Positions 35,636 to 44,935 are shown, numbered from the stretch's first letter. The stretch: 64,000 bases of DNA from Pseudomonadota bacterium (GCA_021813805.1 JAKAJL010000003.1:1-64000); one strand, 5' to 3'. Notes: generated by a model from the letters alone, not told the origin. Made by a program: numbers and translations.

Positions 35636-36160
35636 CTATTGTTTCAGATAGCCGACGTAATAGATGCCGATGGTGTTATTCTCGGCATCCAAGATCGGTT
35701 CATAGCCCGTCACATATTTTTTTCCCAAGATGTCCGCATCTCCATAATACGGTTTGCTGGCCTTGATCATCGCAATCGCAGGCCCTTTGGGGTCGAGGAC
35801 CGTTCCGACCGCCCGCGAGCCGTCGTCCTTTTTCACGTTCGTCGCGACGCGTACGTAGTCGTCGCCTGCCTTGACAAAAAATGTCGCCGTTCCACCGTTT
35901 TCCGTGACGACCTCGTCAACAACGTCGAAAAAATTGTTCATCTTGGTTGCGCCGAAATACAACGCTGGTACTTCCTTGCCAGCGACAGCGTCCATTCCTT
36001 CAATCTTGGGCGCACCCAGTTTTGCCGCCTTCGCTTTGAGCGTCGCCATTGAGGCGGCGACTTTGTCCGTCTGAGCCATTCCGACACGCGGCATGGTCGA
36101 TCCAACGGCGACAATGGCTCCAGCAGCCAACAGCGCGGTGAGGAACTGCTTCCTGTTCAT
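35636..36160 (-). CDS. Periplasmic single Cache-domain protein
   Basis: This 174-residue protein begins with a signal peptide (residues 1-29, ending GMAQ). The rest resembles a Cache_3/Cache_2-type sensor module on its own: VPALYFGATKMNNFFDVVDEVV, TATFFVKAGDDYVRVATNVKKDDGSRAVGTVLD, then YYGDADILGKKYVTGYEPILDAENNTIGIYYVGY. In chemoreceptors and kinases this module binds small molecules outside the cell. Here there is no membrane anchor or output domain, so it would act as a soluble binding protein. GGGGAG lies upstream of the ATG. No sensor kinase is adjacent. Confidence 0.85.
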   Translation of the reverse strand: MNRKQFLTALLAAGAIVAVGSTMPRVGMAQTDKVAASMATLKAKAAKLGAPKIEGMDAVAGKEVPALYFGATKMNNFFDVVDEVVTENGGTATFFVKAGDDYVRVATNVKKDDGSRAVGTVLDPKGPAIAMIKASKPYYGDADILGKKYVTGYEPILDAENNTIGIYYVGYLKQ

Positions 36161-36401
36161 TGTGATCTCCCCTGAAGCGTTATGTCGTCGTGGCTCCCCG
36201 ATCGCCGAGGCGCCCGCGAGGCGTTAACGCTGCCCACAAGCCTGCGTTCCCTGGCGCCGCGAATTTCGATAGCCGCTAATATCCGGCCGGACCTCGCCGT
36301 CGCAATTCGAACTTGAACGCTGCCCAGTGATACGAGTCCTTGACCGCGCGCGGGCTTTGACGAAATATCTTCGAAGGCACGTATCTTTGGTAAGTTCGAT
36401 C

Positions 36402-36743
36402 ATGCGCGTTAGCCCCTCGGCGTCCGCAGTCGCCCTGACGCTCGCCCTTTCCGGCTGCAACGCCGACCGGACCGCGCCGCAGGTGGCCATGCCGCAGGCG
36501 CCGGTCGAGACCGTCCTGCGCGTCACGCCGGGAGCGGCCGAGGGCGGTTGCACGGCGGAGATCGCCCGCTATCGTGGCATCGTGGATCATGACGCCGCCA
36601 CCGGCTTTGTCGCGCAAAGCGTCGCCGCGCAAATCCAGGGCGAGATCGGCGAGGCCCAGCGCGCCTGCGACGCCGGCGACCAGTTGCGCGCGCGTTACCT
36701 TCTGCGCGCCAGCAAACAGCGCCACGGCTATCCGCAAGGCTGA
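36402..36743 (+). CDS. Small conserved lipoprotein
   Basis: The 113-residue protein has a lipoprotein signal (MRVSPSASAVALTLALSGC, lipobox Leu-Ser-Gly-Cys at 16-19). The mature part contains EGGCTAEIARYRGIVDHDAATGFVAQSV, a Gln/Glu/Ala helix and ARYLLRASKQRHGYPQG. The Cys pair and C-terminal Ser-Lys-x-Arg-His-Gly-Tyr-Pro pattern recur in uncharacterised Hyphomicrobiales lipoproteins, as far as I recall. The ATG at 36402 is preferred because it starts the signal. Its last 16 bp overlap the convergent Nudix-like gene. Function is unknown. Confidence 0.75.
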   Translation: MRVSPSASAVALTLALSGCNADRTAPQVAMPQAPVETVLRVTPGAAEGGCTAEIARYRGIVDHDAATGFVAQSVAAQIQGEIGEAQRACDAGDQLRARYLLRASKQRHGYPQG

Positions 36744-37462
36744 GCCGCAAAAGCGTCGCGCAGAAAAGTCTGGATGAAATCCGGCATGCTTCGCGGGTCA
36801 ATGTCTTGCGGGCCGAAGACGGCATGGAGGCGGACAAGCTCCGGCTCCCTTTCGCGGGCCAGAAAATCCGCCGCCCGCGCCAAAGCGTCCCGCGCGGTGA
36901 GCGGCAGGAGCCTTTGCTGGATACAGGCGATCATGGCGCCGGAGACGACGACGCTCCACCCCGGGCCCGCCGGGGCCTCGTCGGGCGTAAATCCGGTCTC
37001 CTCCGTCATTTCCCGCGCGACGCTGGCGGCGAGATCGACTCTTTGGCCGAAAATGTCGCTGCGGTCGGGCGTGCCGGCGGCGAAATAGATTTTTCCGGCG
37101 TTCATGGTGTGGGACGCCATTTCGCCGAGCAGGAAAGCGCCGTCGCACGTGTGCAAGGCCGCCATGGAAAAGCAGTTGAAAGCCCCGTCGGCGGGCGATC
37201 CGAAGGCCCGCCATGCGTGAAAACTGCGGAAATCGGTCTCGAAAAACGCGCCGCGCAGCACATCGCCGTCCTGCGCCGACACAATCTCCGGGTCGCGCAT
37301 CAGCAAGACCTTGCCATCGAACAAGGCCGGATTTTCGGCGCGCGCTTGCGCCCAATGGGCGTCGATCCGCGCGGCCTCGCGGGTGGCGAAATCCCAAGGA
37401 CCAGGGCGAAAGGCGGTCTCCAGCCGCGCGATTCGATGGAGTCCGTCGGGAAGTCCGGACAT
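36728..37462 (-). CDS. Nudix-like hydrolase
   Basis: This 244-residue protein carries REMTEETGF (around residue 147-155), the second half of the Nudix box. The upstream Gly and Glu of the canonical G-x5-E spacing are not in place. The surrounding fold fits Nudix proteins: GKIYFAAGTPDRSDIF before the box and a C-terminal helix-rich part. Nudix enzymes hydrolyse nucleoside diphosphates linked to another group. The start has GGAG 9 nt upstream. It is divergent from the KefB-type antiporter gene, with 73 bp between starts. The substrate is unknown, and an inactive or unusual variant is possible. Confidence 0.75.
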   Translation of the reverse strand: MSGLPDGLHRIARLETAFRPGPWDFATREAARIDAHWAQARAENPALFDGKVLLMRDPEIVSAQDGDVLRGAFFETDFRSFHAWRAFGSPADGAFNCFSMAALHTCDGAFLLGEMASHTMNAGKIYFAAGTPDRSDIFGQRVDLAASVAREMTEETGFTPDEAPAGPGWSVVVSGAMIACIQQRLLPLTARDALARAADFLAREREPELVRLHAVFGPQDIDPRSMPDFIQTFLRDAFAAQPCG

Positions 37463-37535
37463 GTCGTTTGTCTCCGACGCGCTTGATTTGGCGCGTTCCG
37501 AGAATCCGTTATCCTGTTTTCGCGGAGGGAAGCAA

Positions 37536-39302
37536 TTGGTCGCGCCATTCGATGTTGAGCCCTATGAGGCGCCCTTGCTCTTTCTGGGGGTGGCGGGCGT
37601 CGTCGTGCCGCTGTTCCGCCGTTTGCGGGTCAGCCCGGTTCTGGGATTTCTCATCGCCGGAATGCTGATCGGCCCCCATGGCCTCGGCCGGCTCGACGCC
37701 GTGCTGCCCTTCCGGATTCCGGTCCTCGCCGACAATGAGAATGTCGCCGCCATCGCCGCCTTCGGCGTGGTGTTCCTGATGTTCAATATCGGGCTGGAAT
37801 TGTCGCTGGAGCGCCTGATTCTGCTGCGCCGCTTCGTCTTTGGCCTCGGCCCGCTGCAGGTCGGGCTCTGCGGCGGCGCGCTCTATCTGATCGCACGGGC
37901 TCTGGGTCATGCCCCGGAAGCGGCCATCGTGACCGGCGCGGCGCTCGCCTTGTCCTCGACCTCCATCGTCGTGCCGGTGCTGGCGGAAAAGCGACGCCTC
38001 AACACCCTCACCGGCCGCGCGACCTTTTCCGTCCTGCTGTTCCAGGATCTGCTGGTGGCGCCGCTTTTATTCGTGGTCGCCATGCTTTCCGACCATGCCG
38101 CGCAGACCTCGCCGCTGCTGACTTTCGCCCCCGCCCTGCTCGCGGTGGCGGCGATCGCCGGGATCGGCCGGGTCGTCCTGCGGCCCCTGTTTCAGCTGGT
38201 CGCGGCGACCGAATCGACCGAACTCTTCATGGCGGCCTGCCTGCTGGTCGTGATGGCGACCGCCGTCGTGGCGGCGTGGTCGGGCCTCTCGATGGCGCTT
38301 GGCGCCTTCATCGCCGGGTTGCTTCTGGCGGAAACCGAATTCCGCCGGGCCATCGAAACCGCGATCGATCCGTTCAAGGGACTTCTGCTCGGCCTATTCT
38401 TCGTCTCTGTCGGCGCAAGTCTCGACCCGATGGAAGTGATCGCCCATCCGCGCGCCACGCTCGGCGTCGCCTTTCTGCTCACCGCGATCAAGGCGCCATT
38501 GATCGCGGCCTTGGCGCGCGGCTTTGGATTAAACTGGCGCAAGGCAAGCGAAATCGGCCTGTTGCTCGGACCGGGCGGCGAATTCGCCTTCGTCATCCTG
38601 TCCTCGGCCGCCGAGACTGGACTCCTGCCGGCCGAACTGGCCGCCGAGATCCTGATCGGAGTCACGCTGTCCATGACCATGATCCCCATGTTCGCGGCTT
38701 TCGCCGCGCGGTTGGGGACCGTGTCCGGGCCGGTCGCGGCCGGCCCCGAGCCGACCGAACTCGCCCCTGCCTCGCGCGTGATCATCGTCGGCTACGGGCG
38801 GTTCGGCCAGGTGGTGGGCGAACTCATGCGCGCGCACAAGGTCGATTATCTTTGCGTGGACGGCGATCACCGGGTCGCCGCCGAGGCTCGCGCGCGCGGC
38901 GAGCCGGTCTATTGGGGCGACGGGACGAACAGCGACTTTCTCACCCGCTGCGGCCTCGCCAGCGCCCGCGCCCTGATCGCGACCATGCACACGCCGAGCG
39001 CGGTGGACGCGGTGGTGAAACTGGCGCGGACCGAACGTCCCGACCTCACCATCGTCGCCCGCGCCCGCGACGCCGCCCACGCCCGCGCGCTCTATAAGCT
39101 CGGCGCCACCGACGCCGTGCCGGAAACCGTCGAGGCGAGCCTGCAATTGTCGGAAGCCGCGCTGGTCGACATAGGCGTGCCGATGGGCCTGGTCATCGCC
39201 TCGATCCACGAACAGCGCGACATCTATCGCAAGACCCTGATCGCCGACGAAAGCCCGATCGCGGCGCCGCGCCCCTTCAAGGCGCGGCGAATGAAGAAGT
39301 GA
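37536..39302 (+). CDS. KefB-type monovalent cation:proton antiporter with TrkA-N domain
   Basis: The 588-residue product starts at TTG with GGAGGGA 5 nt upstream. The family normally begins close to this point (EPYEAPLLFLGVAGVVVPLFRRLRVSPVLGFLIAG); ATG at 37461 lacks a ribosome site. Residues 10-380 form a CPA2 transport domain with GIVF-type motifs (ALSSTSIVVPVLAEK, FQDLLVAPLLFV, GAFIAGLLLAETEFR). Residues about 410-530 form a TrkA-N/RCK domain with RVIIVGYGRFGQVVGEL and ATMHTPSAVDAVV, which binds NAD(H). It likely works as a K+ efflux or K+/H+ exchange system gated by redox or nucleotides. Confidence 0.93.
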   Translation: MVAPFDVEPYEAPLLFLGVAGVVVPLFRRLRVSPVLGFLIAGMLIGPHGLGRLDAVLPFRIPVLADNENVAAIAAFGVVFLMFNIGLELSLERLILLRRFVFGLGPLQVGLCGGALYLIARALGHAPEAAIVTGAALALSSTSIVVPVLAEKRRLNTLTGRATFSVLLFQDLLVAPLLFVVAMLSDHAAQTSPLLTFAPALLAVAAIAGIGRVVLRPLFQLVAATESTELFMAACLLVVMATAVVAAWSGLSMALGAFIAGLLLAETEFRRAIETAIDPFKGLLLGLFFVSVGASLDPMEVIAHPRATLGVAFLLTAIKAPLIAALARGFGLNWRKASEIGLLLGPGGEFAFVILSSAAETGLLPAELAAEILIGVTLSMTMIPMFAAFAARLGTVSGPVAAGPEPTELAPASRVIIVGYGRFGQVVGELMRAHKVDYLCVDGDHRVAAEARARGEPVYWGDGTNSDFLTRCGLASARALIATMHTPSAVDAVVKLARTERPDLTIVARARDAAHARALYKLGATDAVPETVEASLQLSEAALVDIGVPMGLVIASIHEQRDIYRKTLIADESPIAAPRPFKARRMKK

Positions 39303-39321
39303 CGCAGCAGCAGAGCGTCGA

Positions 39322-39933
39322 CTATCGGGAAAGATATTCCAGCGCGATTCTCATCAAATCCATCGATGTTCTTGCGCCGAGCTTCGCCTTCAGGGCCGTG
39401 CAATTATTGGCGACGGTCTTGTGCGAAACGCCGAGCGTGTCAGCTATCTGATAGATCGTCTGACCATTGGCAAGCATCCTTACGATTTCAAGTTCACGCG
39501 GTGAAAGCGCGGCGTTTTTATCGTCATATCTGTTCAAAAACATATTTTTGGCGATGTGGCCAGGGACATAGGTGTCTCCAGCGTAAACCGCCTTCAGCGC
39601 CGCGGCGAACAAGGATGGATCGTCATTCTTTGTAATAAAACCCTTCGCCCCCTGTGCAAGCGCTCGCGCGACAAACGCCGGATCATCGTTCATGCTAAAC
39701 ATCACGACGCGAGCCTTGGGGTCGCGCGCCAGAATCCGTTTGAGCAGTTCGAAGCCCGAGAGGCCGGGAAGATTGATGTCGATGACCGAGATATCCGGCG
39801 CGTGGGCGATGAACGCCGCCATGCCGGACTCGGACTCATTCGCCTCGAAGACGGAGATATCCGGCTCCGCGGCGAGGAGGGCCCTGCATCCGGAAACGAC
39901 CACCGGATGATCATCGACGATCAGGACGCGCAA
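39322..39933 (-). CDS. NarL/FixJ-family response regulator
   Basis: This 203-residue protein starts at TTG with GAGGAG 8 nt upstream. The receiver domain (1-118) has the acidic pair Asp7-Asp8 and the phosphoacceptor Asp52 in VIDINLPGLSG, with a Lys in GFITKND. The C-terminal LuxR helix-turn-helix (about 140-200) has LSPRELEIVRMLANGQTIYQIADTLGVSHKTVANN. It is divergent from the histidine kinase gene with 139 bp between starts; the two form a pair. Likely targets are nearby promoters, including the TonB receptor promoter 1.8 kb away. Confidence 0.94.
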   Translation of the reverse strand: MRVLIVDDHPVVVSGCRALLAAEPDISVFEANESESGMAAFIAHAPDISVIDINLPGLSGFELLKRILARDPKARVVMFSMNDDPAFVARALAQGAKGFITKNDDPSLFAAALKAVYAGDTYVPGHIAKNMFLNRYDDKNAALSPRELEIVRMLANGQTIYQIADTLGVSHKTVANNCTALKAKLGARTSMDLMRIALEYLSR

Positions 39934-40072
39934 TGCACAAGCTCCTCAATTTCCTTGCCGCAACCATGCGGCGCGAGGGTCGTCGACGCAAGCGCCTCGC
40001 GTCGAGGCGTGTCGAACCAACTGGATTTCGCGTGCTATTCTCGCTGATTGATCGGCATGGCAGGAGCAGAAA

Positions 40073-41440
40073 ATGTCGCTCAAATCCCGCATCATTCTGC
40101 TGTTCGCCTTTCTCCTGTTTCTCGGAATCGCGGGCGACATCGCCCATATGACCTTGAACGCCCGCAACCGGGTCGAGGCGGAAGGCGACGCGATGAACCG
40201 CGTCACAAAGGATTTCATCTCGACGGCGTTGGCCAATATGCGGGAGTCCGCGGACGCGGATGAAAACATCGTCCGGATCGTTCGAAGCCTCGGCTCGCTG
40301 CGTCACGTCGAGGTGGCGTTCGCGCGGAATATCGACGGCCCTCCAGCCAGCCTTTTCGCGCCGGAGCCTCATCGCGGCGCAGCGCCGGCTTGGTTCGCCG
40401 AACTCGTCGGCGCGCAAAAAAAGGTCACGCTTCTGCCGGTTTTCGTCGGCGGGAAAAATATCGGCGCGGTGGTGATCGCAAGTCGGCCCGCCGACGAGAT
40501 CGACGAGGTCTGGCTGGAGGCGCGCAACCTGGCCCTCACGGCCGGTCTGATCGCGGCCGCCGCCCTGTTCGGCGCGAGCGTCATGCTCGATCGCACGCTG
40601 CGGCCATTGGAAGGCTGCGCCGGAGCGCTCGGGCGACTGCGCGATGGCGATTACAGTGTGCGCATCGAGGCGTCCGGCTCCCCGGAATTCGTCGATCTCT
40701 GCGTCAAGATCAATGCACTGGCCGGATCGCTGAATCAGCTCGCCAACGATAATCGCCAGCTCCTGCAACGCCTGATCGAGGTCCAGGAGGACGAACGCAA
40801 GAAGATCGCTCATGAATTGCACGATGAATTCGGGCCGCATCTCTTTGCGCTGCGCGCCACCGCGACGATCCTCGGCGCGCGCCTGGGCGCACCGAGCCTT
40901 GAGCCCTTGCGACAGCACACGAATGCGCTCCGCGAACAAATCGAAGCGTTGCAATTCCATAACAAGAACATTCTTCGCCAGTTGCGTCCGCCGGCGCTCG
41001 ACGATCTCGGATTGAGCGCGGCGCTGCGAATTCTCGTTGACGACTGGCGCGCGACCGAACCAGGGATCGATGTTCAGCTGCGCATCGCGGAAAACCTAGG
41101 AGAGACGAACAACAAGACGAGCCTGGCGCTCTATCGCCTGGTGCAGGAGGCGTTGACGAATATCTACCGTCATTCGAAAGCCGCCCATGCGATGGTGACG
41201 GTTTCGGTCACGCCGTCGCCGGCCGAAATCGACGTTCGCGTCGAGGATGACGGGATCGGGATCGACACATCGAAACCGGTCGGGCTCGGCCTCACCGGAA
41301 TGCGCGAGCGCGTGCGCGCGCTCGGAGGCCGATTCGTTTATGGCGTCGGCGACAATGGCGGCGGATTCGTCGCGGCGTCCATCCCCATCAACGGCGCCTC
41401 GACATTCGAACGGGAAGCCTCGACGTTGTCCAGCAAATAG
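40073..41440 (+). CDS. NarX/UhpB-type membrane histidine kinase
   Basis: The 455-residue product has AGGAG 6 nt before its ATG. It has TM1 at about 6-24, a periplasmic region (25-150), TM2 at about 152-171, and a HAMP domain (173-225: DRTLRPLEGCAGALGRLRDGDYSVRI). A HisKA_3 dimerisation domain holds the phosphoacceptor His250 in ERKKIAHELHDEFG. The HATPase domain covers about 340-445 (YRLVQEALTNIYRHSKA, VEDDGIGID, GLGLTGMRERV). It senses an unknown periplasmic signal and phosphorylates the divergently encoded regulator. Confidence 0.94.
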   Translation: MSLKSRIILLFAFLLFLGIAGDIAHMTLNARNRVEAEGDAMNRVTKDFISTALANMRESADADENIVRIVRSLGSLRHVEVAFARNIDGPPASLFAPEPHRGAAPAWFAELVGAQKKVTLLPVFVGGKNIGAVVIASRPADEIDEVWLEARNLALTAGLIAAAALFGASVMLDRTLRPLEGCAGALGRLRDGDYSVRIEASGSPEFVDLCVKINALAGSLNQLANDNRQLLQRLIEVQEDERKKIAHELHDEFGPHLFALRATATILGARLGAPSLEPLRQHTNALREQIEALQFHNKNILRQLRPPALDDLGLSAALRILVDDWRATEPGIDVQLRIAENLGETNNKTSLALYRLVQEALTNIYRHSKAAHAMVTVSVTPSPAEIDVRVEDDGIGIDTSKPVGLGLTGMRERVRALGGRFVYGVGDNGGGFVAASIPINGASTFEREASTLSSK

Positions 41441-41474
41441 GGATACGTAGAGCGGGGCTGGATCCGTAGCTGAT

Positions 41475-41510
41475 TCGGGAATTTTTCCCGATATTTTCAG
41501 GAACATTTCC
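41475..41510 (+). promoter_or_regulatory. Paired GGAA/TTCC palindromes upstream of the TonB receptor
   Basis: TCGGGAA-TTT-TTCCCGA (41475-41491) and GGAA-CAT-TTCC (41500-41510) share the GGAA-N3-TTCC core. Their centres (41483 and 41505) are 22 bp apart, about two helical turns. They lie about 190 bp before the receptor ATG and just after the kinase gene. They are candidate sites for the adjacent LuxR-type regulator. Confidence 0.5.
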
Positions 41511-41695
41511 CATACCTTGTTGTATTGGCGACACACAGCGCGAATGAACGATCCATTTGATTGCGTTTGCGGTTCAAATCCCCCGACGAACCTGCTTTCA
41601 ATTATGACGACGTCGAGCCATGGCGGCTAAGGGCTCGGCGCGTATCGACGGGAGCGGGCGCAGCCAAAATTGCGCCTAGAATTGAGGGAACGACC

Positions 41696-44065
41696 ATGCA
41701 CCGCCTTCGCACGTCTCTACTGGCGACCTTTGCCGTTTTCGGCTTGCCGTCGCTGGCGCTGGCGCAGAGCGGCGTTCCTCTTCCCGATATCGACGTCACC
41801 ACCGACGTCCCGACCGCCGCGCCGGCCGTCGTCGCGCCGGCCCCGGCGACGTCGTCGGACAACGGGAACGCCGCCTCAGGCCCATTCAATTTCACCCAGG
41901 ACGTGACGCCCGCCAACAACACCCGAATCGACGCGCAACAGATCCAGAACACCGGCTCTCCCGACGCCGCAGCCACGCTCCAGCGCGTCGTTCCCGGAGT
42001 CGATGTGCAGGCGACCTCGGGCAATGAACTGACGCCCGACGTGGTCTATCGCGGCTTCGTTTCCTCGCCGGTCCAGGGCACGCCGCAGGGCCTCGCCGTC
42101 TATCAGAACGGCGTGCGCATCAACGAAGCCTTCGGCGACACGATGAACTGGGACGCGATCCCGACCTTCGCCATCGCCTCGATGGACATGATTTCGAGCA
42201 ATCCGGTCTATGGGCTGAATGCGCTGGGCGGCGCCGTCAATATCAAGATGAAAAACGGCTTCACCACTCAGGGCGGAGAGTTCCAGCTGGAGGGCGGCTC
42301 CTACGGCCGCCTCGACGCCGCGCTGCAATATGGCAAGCAGGTCGGCGATTTTTCGTTCTACGGCGCGCTTGAAGGCGTGACGGACAACGGCTTCCGCAAT
42401 TTCGGCAGTTCCGACATCCGCCGCTTCTATGGCGATCTCGGCTATCGCGCCAATGGCAATGAATACCACTTGACCGCCAGCCTCGCCGACAATCTGTTCG
42501 GCGCCAGCGGCCCGGCGCCGATCCAGATGCTCCAGCAATATTGGGGCAATATCTATACCTATCCGCAGACCCAGCATTACCAGATCGGGCAGATCGCGCT
42601 GACGGGCGCCTTCGCCCTGTCGCCGAGCTGGACGCTGACAACCGACGCCTATGTGCGCCGCTATATCCAGCACACGGTGGACGGCAACAACACCAATGTG
42701 CAGGTCTGCAACAATCCGGCGCTGCTCTGCTTCAACGACGGGACGACGCCGGCCAATGGCCTGAATGGCCAGCAGTTCGTCAACACCTTCGGCCCCAATC
42801 CGGTGCTGGGCGAAATCGACCGCTCGACCTATCTGACCACCAGCGTCGGCGGCAGCGCCCAGCTCACCAACACCGACACATTGTTCGGCATGAAGAACCA
42901 CGCGACGATCGGCGCGAGCTACGACTTCGGCTCGACCAATTACACCGCCTCGCCCGAACTGGGGCTGGTGCTTCCCAATTATTATGTCGCCGGAACCGGC
43001 GTTTACATCGGCAATTCCGGCAGTCCGGTCACCGAAGGCCCGGTCGACGCCAATTTCACCAACCGATACTTCGGCCTCTACGCCCTTGACGCGCTCGACC
43101 TGACCGACAAGCTCACCCTTTCAGCCGGCGCGCGGCTGAACATGGCGTCGATTTCTATGTCCGACCAGCTCGGCGGCAACCTCAACGGCGACAATCAGTA
43201 CAACCATCTCAATCCGATGGTCGGCCTGACCTACAAGATCACGCCGGACCTGCTGGCCTACGCCTCGTATTCGGAAGCCAATCGCGCGCCGACGCCGCTG
43301 GAACTGGGCTGCGCCGATCCGCTGCACCCCTGCATCATGGCGAGCTTTCTGGTTTCAGACCCGCCGCTCCAGCAGGTCGTTTCCCAGACGTTCGAGGCTG
43401 GCTTGCGCGGCCAGCAGGTTCTCGCCAACGACTGGGGCGCGGTCGGCTGGAAGGCGGGCGTCTATCACACCCTCAGCACCAACGACATCCTCAATGTTCC
43501 CGATCCCTTCATGCAGGGCTATGGCTATTTCGCCAATGTCGGCGACACTTTGCGGCAGGGCGTCGAAACCCAGCTCAATTATCGCAAGGGCCCCTTCACC
43601 GTCAGCGCGAGCTACGCCTATATCGACGCGACCTTCCGCAATTATCTGACGCTCGGCTCGAACAGCCCCTCGGCCGACGCCAATGGCAACATCTACGTCG
43701 TTCCCGGCGATCAGATTCCGTTGATTCCGCACAACCGCGCCAAGCTCAGCCTCGACTGGGACGTGGATTCCAGCACCCATGTCGGCGCCGACCTGCTGAT
43801 GAGCGGGCCGATGCGCTTTTACGGCGACGCCTCCAACCAGCAACCGTTGCTGCCCGGCTACGCCACGGTCGCGCTCAGAGCCTCCTACAAGGTCATGAAG
43901 AATGTCGAGGTCTATGCGCGCGCGGAAAATCTCTTCAACCAGCGCTATTACACTTATGGAGCCTATTTCCAGACCAATTCGCTCTACAACGCCTTCACCA
44001 ATCCCGAGATGATGTCTCCTGGCCAGCCTCTATCGGTCTATGGCGGCGTGAGGGTGAAGTTCTGA
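41696..44065 (+). CDS. TonB-dependent outer-membrane receptor
   Basis: This 789-residue protein has a signal peptide (residues 1-24, ending ALAQ) and a plug domain at about 65-175: RIDAQQIQNTGSPDAAATLQRVVPGVDVQ, VVYRGFVSSPVQGTPQGLAVYQNGVRINEAFGD, NPVYGLNALGGAVNIKMKNGF. A 22-strand-type barrel follows and ends in an aromatic residue (GGVRVKF). The barrel motif ENLFNQRYYTYGAYF is typical of the family. The start is the ATG at 41696 with GAGGGA upstream. Receptors of this form import siderophores, metals or other large substrates. The substrate is not predictable, and no TonB/ExbBD or ABC importer is adjacent. It is likely controlled by the preceding two-component pair. Confidence 0.94.
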   Translation: MHRLRTSLLATFAVFGLPSLALAQSGVPLPDIDVTTDVPTAAPAVVAPAPATSSDNGNAASGPFNFTQDVTPANNTRIDAQQIQNTGSPDAAATLQRVVPGVDVQATSGNELTPDVVYRGFVSSPVQGTPQGLAVYQNGVRINEAFGDTMNWDAIPTFAIASMDMISSNPVYGLNALGGAVNIKMKNGFTTQGGEFQLEGGSYGRLDAALQYGKQVGDFSFYGALEGVTDNGFRNFGSSDIRRFYGDLGYRANGNEYHLTASLADNLFGASGPAPIQMLQQYWGNIYTYPQTQHYQIGQIALTGAFALSPSWTLTTDAYVRRYIQHTVDGNNTNVQVCNNPALLCFNDGTTPANGLNGQQFVNTFGPNPVLGEIDRSTYLTTSVGGSAQLTNTDTLFGMKNHATIGASYDFGSTNYTASPELGLVLPNYYVAGTGVYIGNSGSPVTEGPVDANFTNRYFGLYALDALDLTDKLTLSAGARLNMASISMSDQLGGNLNGDNQYNHLNPMVGLTYKITPDLLAYASYSEANRAPTPLELGCADPLHPCIMASFLVSDPPLQQVVSQTFEAGLRGQQVLANDWGAVGWKAGVYHTLSTNDILNVPDPFMQGYGYFANVGDTLRQGVETQLNYRKGPFTVSASYAYIDATFRNYLTLGSNSPSADANGNIYVVPGDQIPLIPHNRAKLSLDWDVDSSTHVGADLLMSGPMRFYGDASNQQPLLPGYATVALRASYKVMKNVEVYARAENLFNQRYYTYGAYFQTNSLYNAFTNPEMMSPGQPLSVYGGVRVKF

Positions 44066-44077
44066 GCGTCAAAGAAG

Positions 44078-44773
44078 TCACACAATCCCACCGTGCCTGC
44101 AGGCGGCGAGGAAGAACGCGACCTTGTGGCGGACGCGGGTTTCGGTTTCGCCGCGCAGGTCCTCCACGTTCTCGCCCGACAAGGCGCGCATCAGCGGCGG
44201 CAGCAGCACCAGATCGAGGAAATAGCGCGCCGCCAGCGCATAGCGGTCGCCCAGCGACTGGGGCAGATCGACCAAAGCATCGCATCCCGTGACGTCGGCC
44301 AGCATCTGCGCGACAATTTGACCGCTGTGCTCGCGCGCCATCTGGATGACGTTGCGCACGAGGTCGGGAATGCGGCGCGTCTCGCCGACGGCGACGCGAA
44401 CAATGCCGACATAATCCTCGGTCAAGGTCTCGTCGAGCACGGCCACGGCGATGTCGAACAATCGTTCCTCGATCGTCGTTCCGGTGAGCTTGTGAGCTTT
44501 CACCCGCGCATAGCGCTGGCGAATGCTGCGGGTGAGCGTCGCCTCGAACAAGGCCTCCTTGTTGGGAAAGCGAGCGTAGATGGTCGGCTTGCCGCATCGC
44601 GCGGTCTCCGCGATCAATTCGATCGTCGCGCCCTCGAAACCGCGTTGGAGAAACACCTTGTGCGCCGCGTCGAGAATGCGCTCCTCGACCTCGCCGGCCC
44701 TTTCAGCCGGCGGCCGCCCACGCGGAGTCCGTCGCAAGGAATGGGCCGCCGCTGCTTTTTCCCTCAATTTCAT
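44078..44773 (-). CDS. TetR-family repressor of the EmrAB-type operon
   Basis: The 231-residue protein starts at the ATG at 44773; the frame is open to 44920 through a 15-bp tandem repeat, which makes a longer start less likely though not excluded. After a basic leader comes the TetR DNA-binding domain (about 30-75): RILDAAHKVFLQRGFEGATIELIAETARCGKPTIYARFPNKEALFEATL. The C-terminal part matches the AcrR/TetR_C_39-type effector domain. It is divergent from the HlyD-MFS efflux genes. Two palindromic sites lie in the gap, a standard local-repressor layout. It is convergent to the TonB receptor gene with 12 bp between. Confidence 0.92.
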   Translation of the reverse strand: MKLREKAAAAHSLRRTPRGRPPAERAGEVEERILDAAHKVFLQRGFEGATIELIAETARCGKPTIYARFPNKEALFEATLTRSIRQRYARVKAHKLTGTTIEERLFDIAVAVLDETLTEDYVGIVRVAVGETRRIPDLVRNVIQMAREHSGQIVAQMLADVTGCDALVDLPQSLGDRYALAARYFLDLVLLPPLMRALSGENVEDLRGETETRVRHKVAFFLAACRHGGIV

Positions 44774-44804
44774 CGCCCCACTCTCGGACGACGCCGACTC
44801 TCCT

Positions 44805-44844
44805 CGCGTCAAGTCCTGTCGCGTAAAGTCCTGTCGCGCCCTGT
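44805..44844. repeat. 15-bp tandem repeat in the TetR leader
   Basis: CGCGTCAAGTCCTGT (44805-44819) is repeated as CGCGTAAAGTCCTGT (44820-44834) and in shortened form (44835-44844). It lies just upstream of the TetR start on the minus strand. It is either untranslated leader or, if the gene starts earlier, a Arg-Gln-Asp-Phe/Leu-Thr repeat. Confidence 0.7.
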
Positions 44845-44935
44845 CGCGGGCGCCGGCCCGCCTTGCGTTCGTCACGACAATGCCCCGGCGTTCGTCCTTT
44901 GTGCAAGATAGCGATTTCACATTTGCGTGTAAAGA

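Noticed and set aside
37311-37535. Extended N-terminus of the KefB-type antiporter
   Set aside because: It overlaps the start region of the divergent Nudix-like gene, and the family N-terminus and ribosome site fit TTG at 37536.
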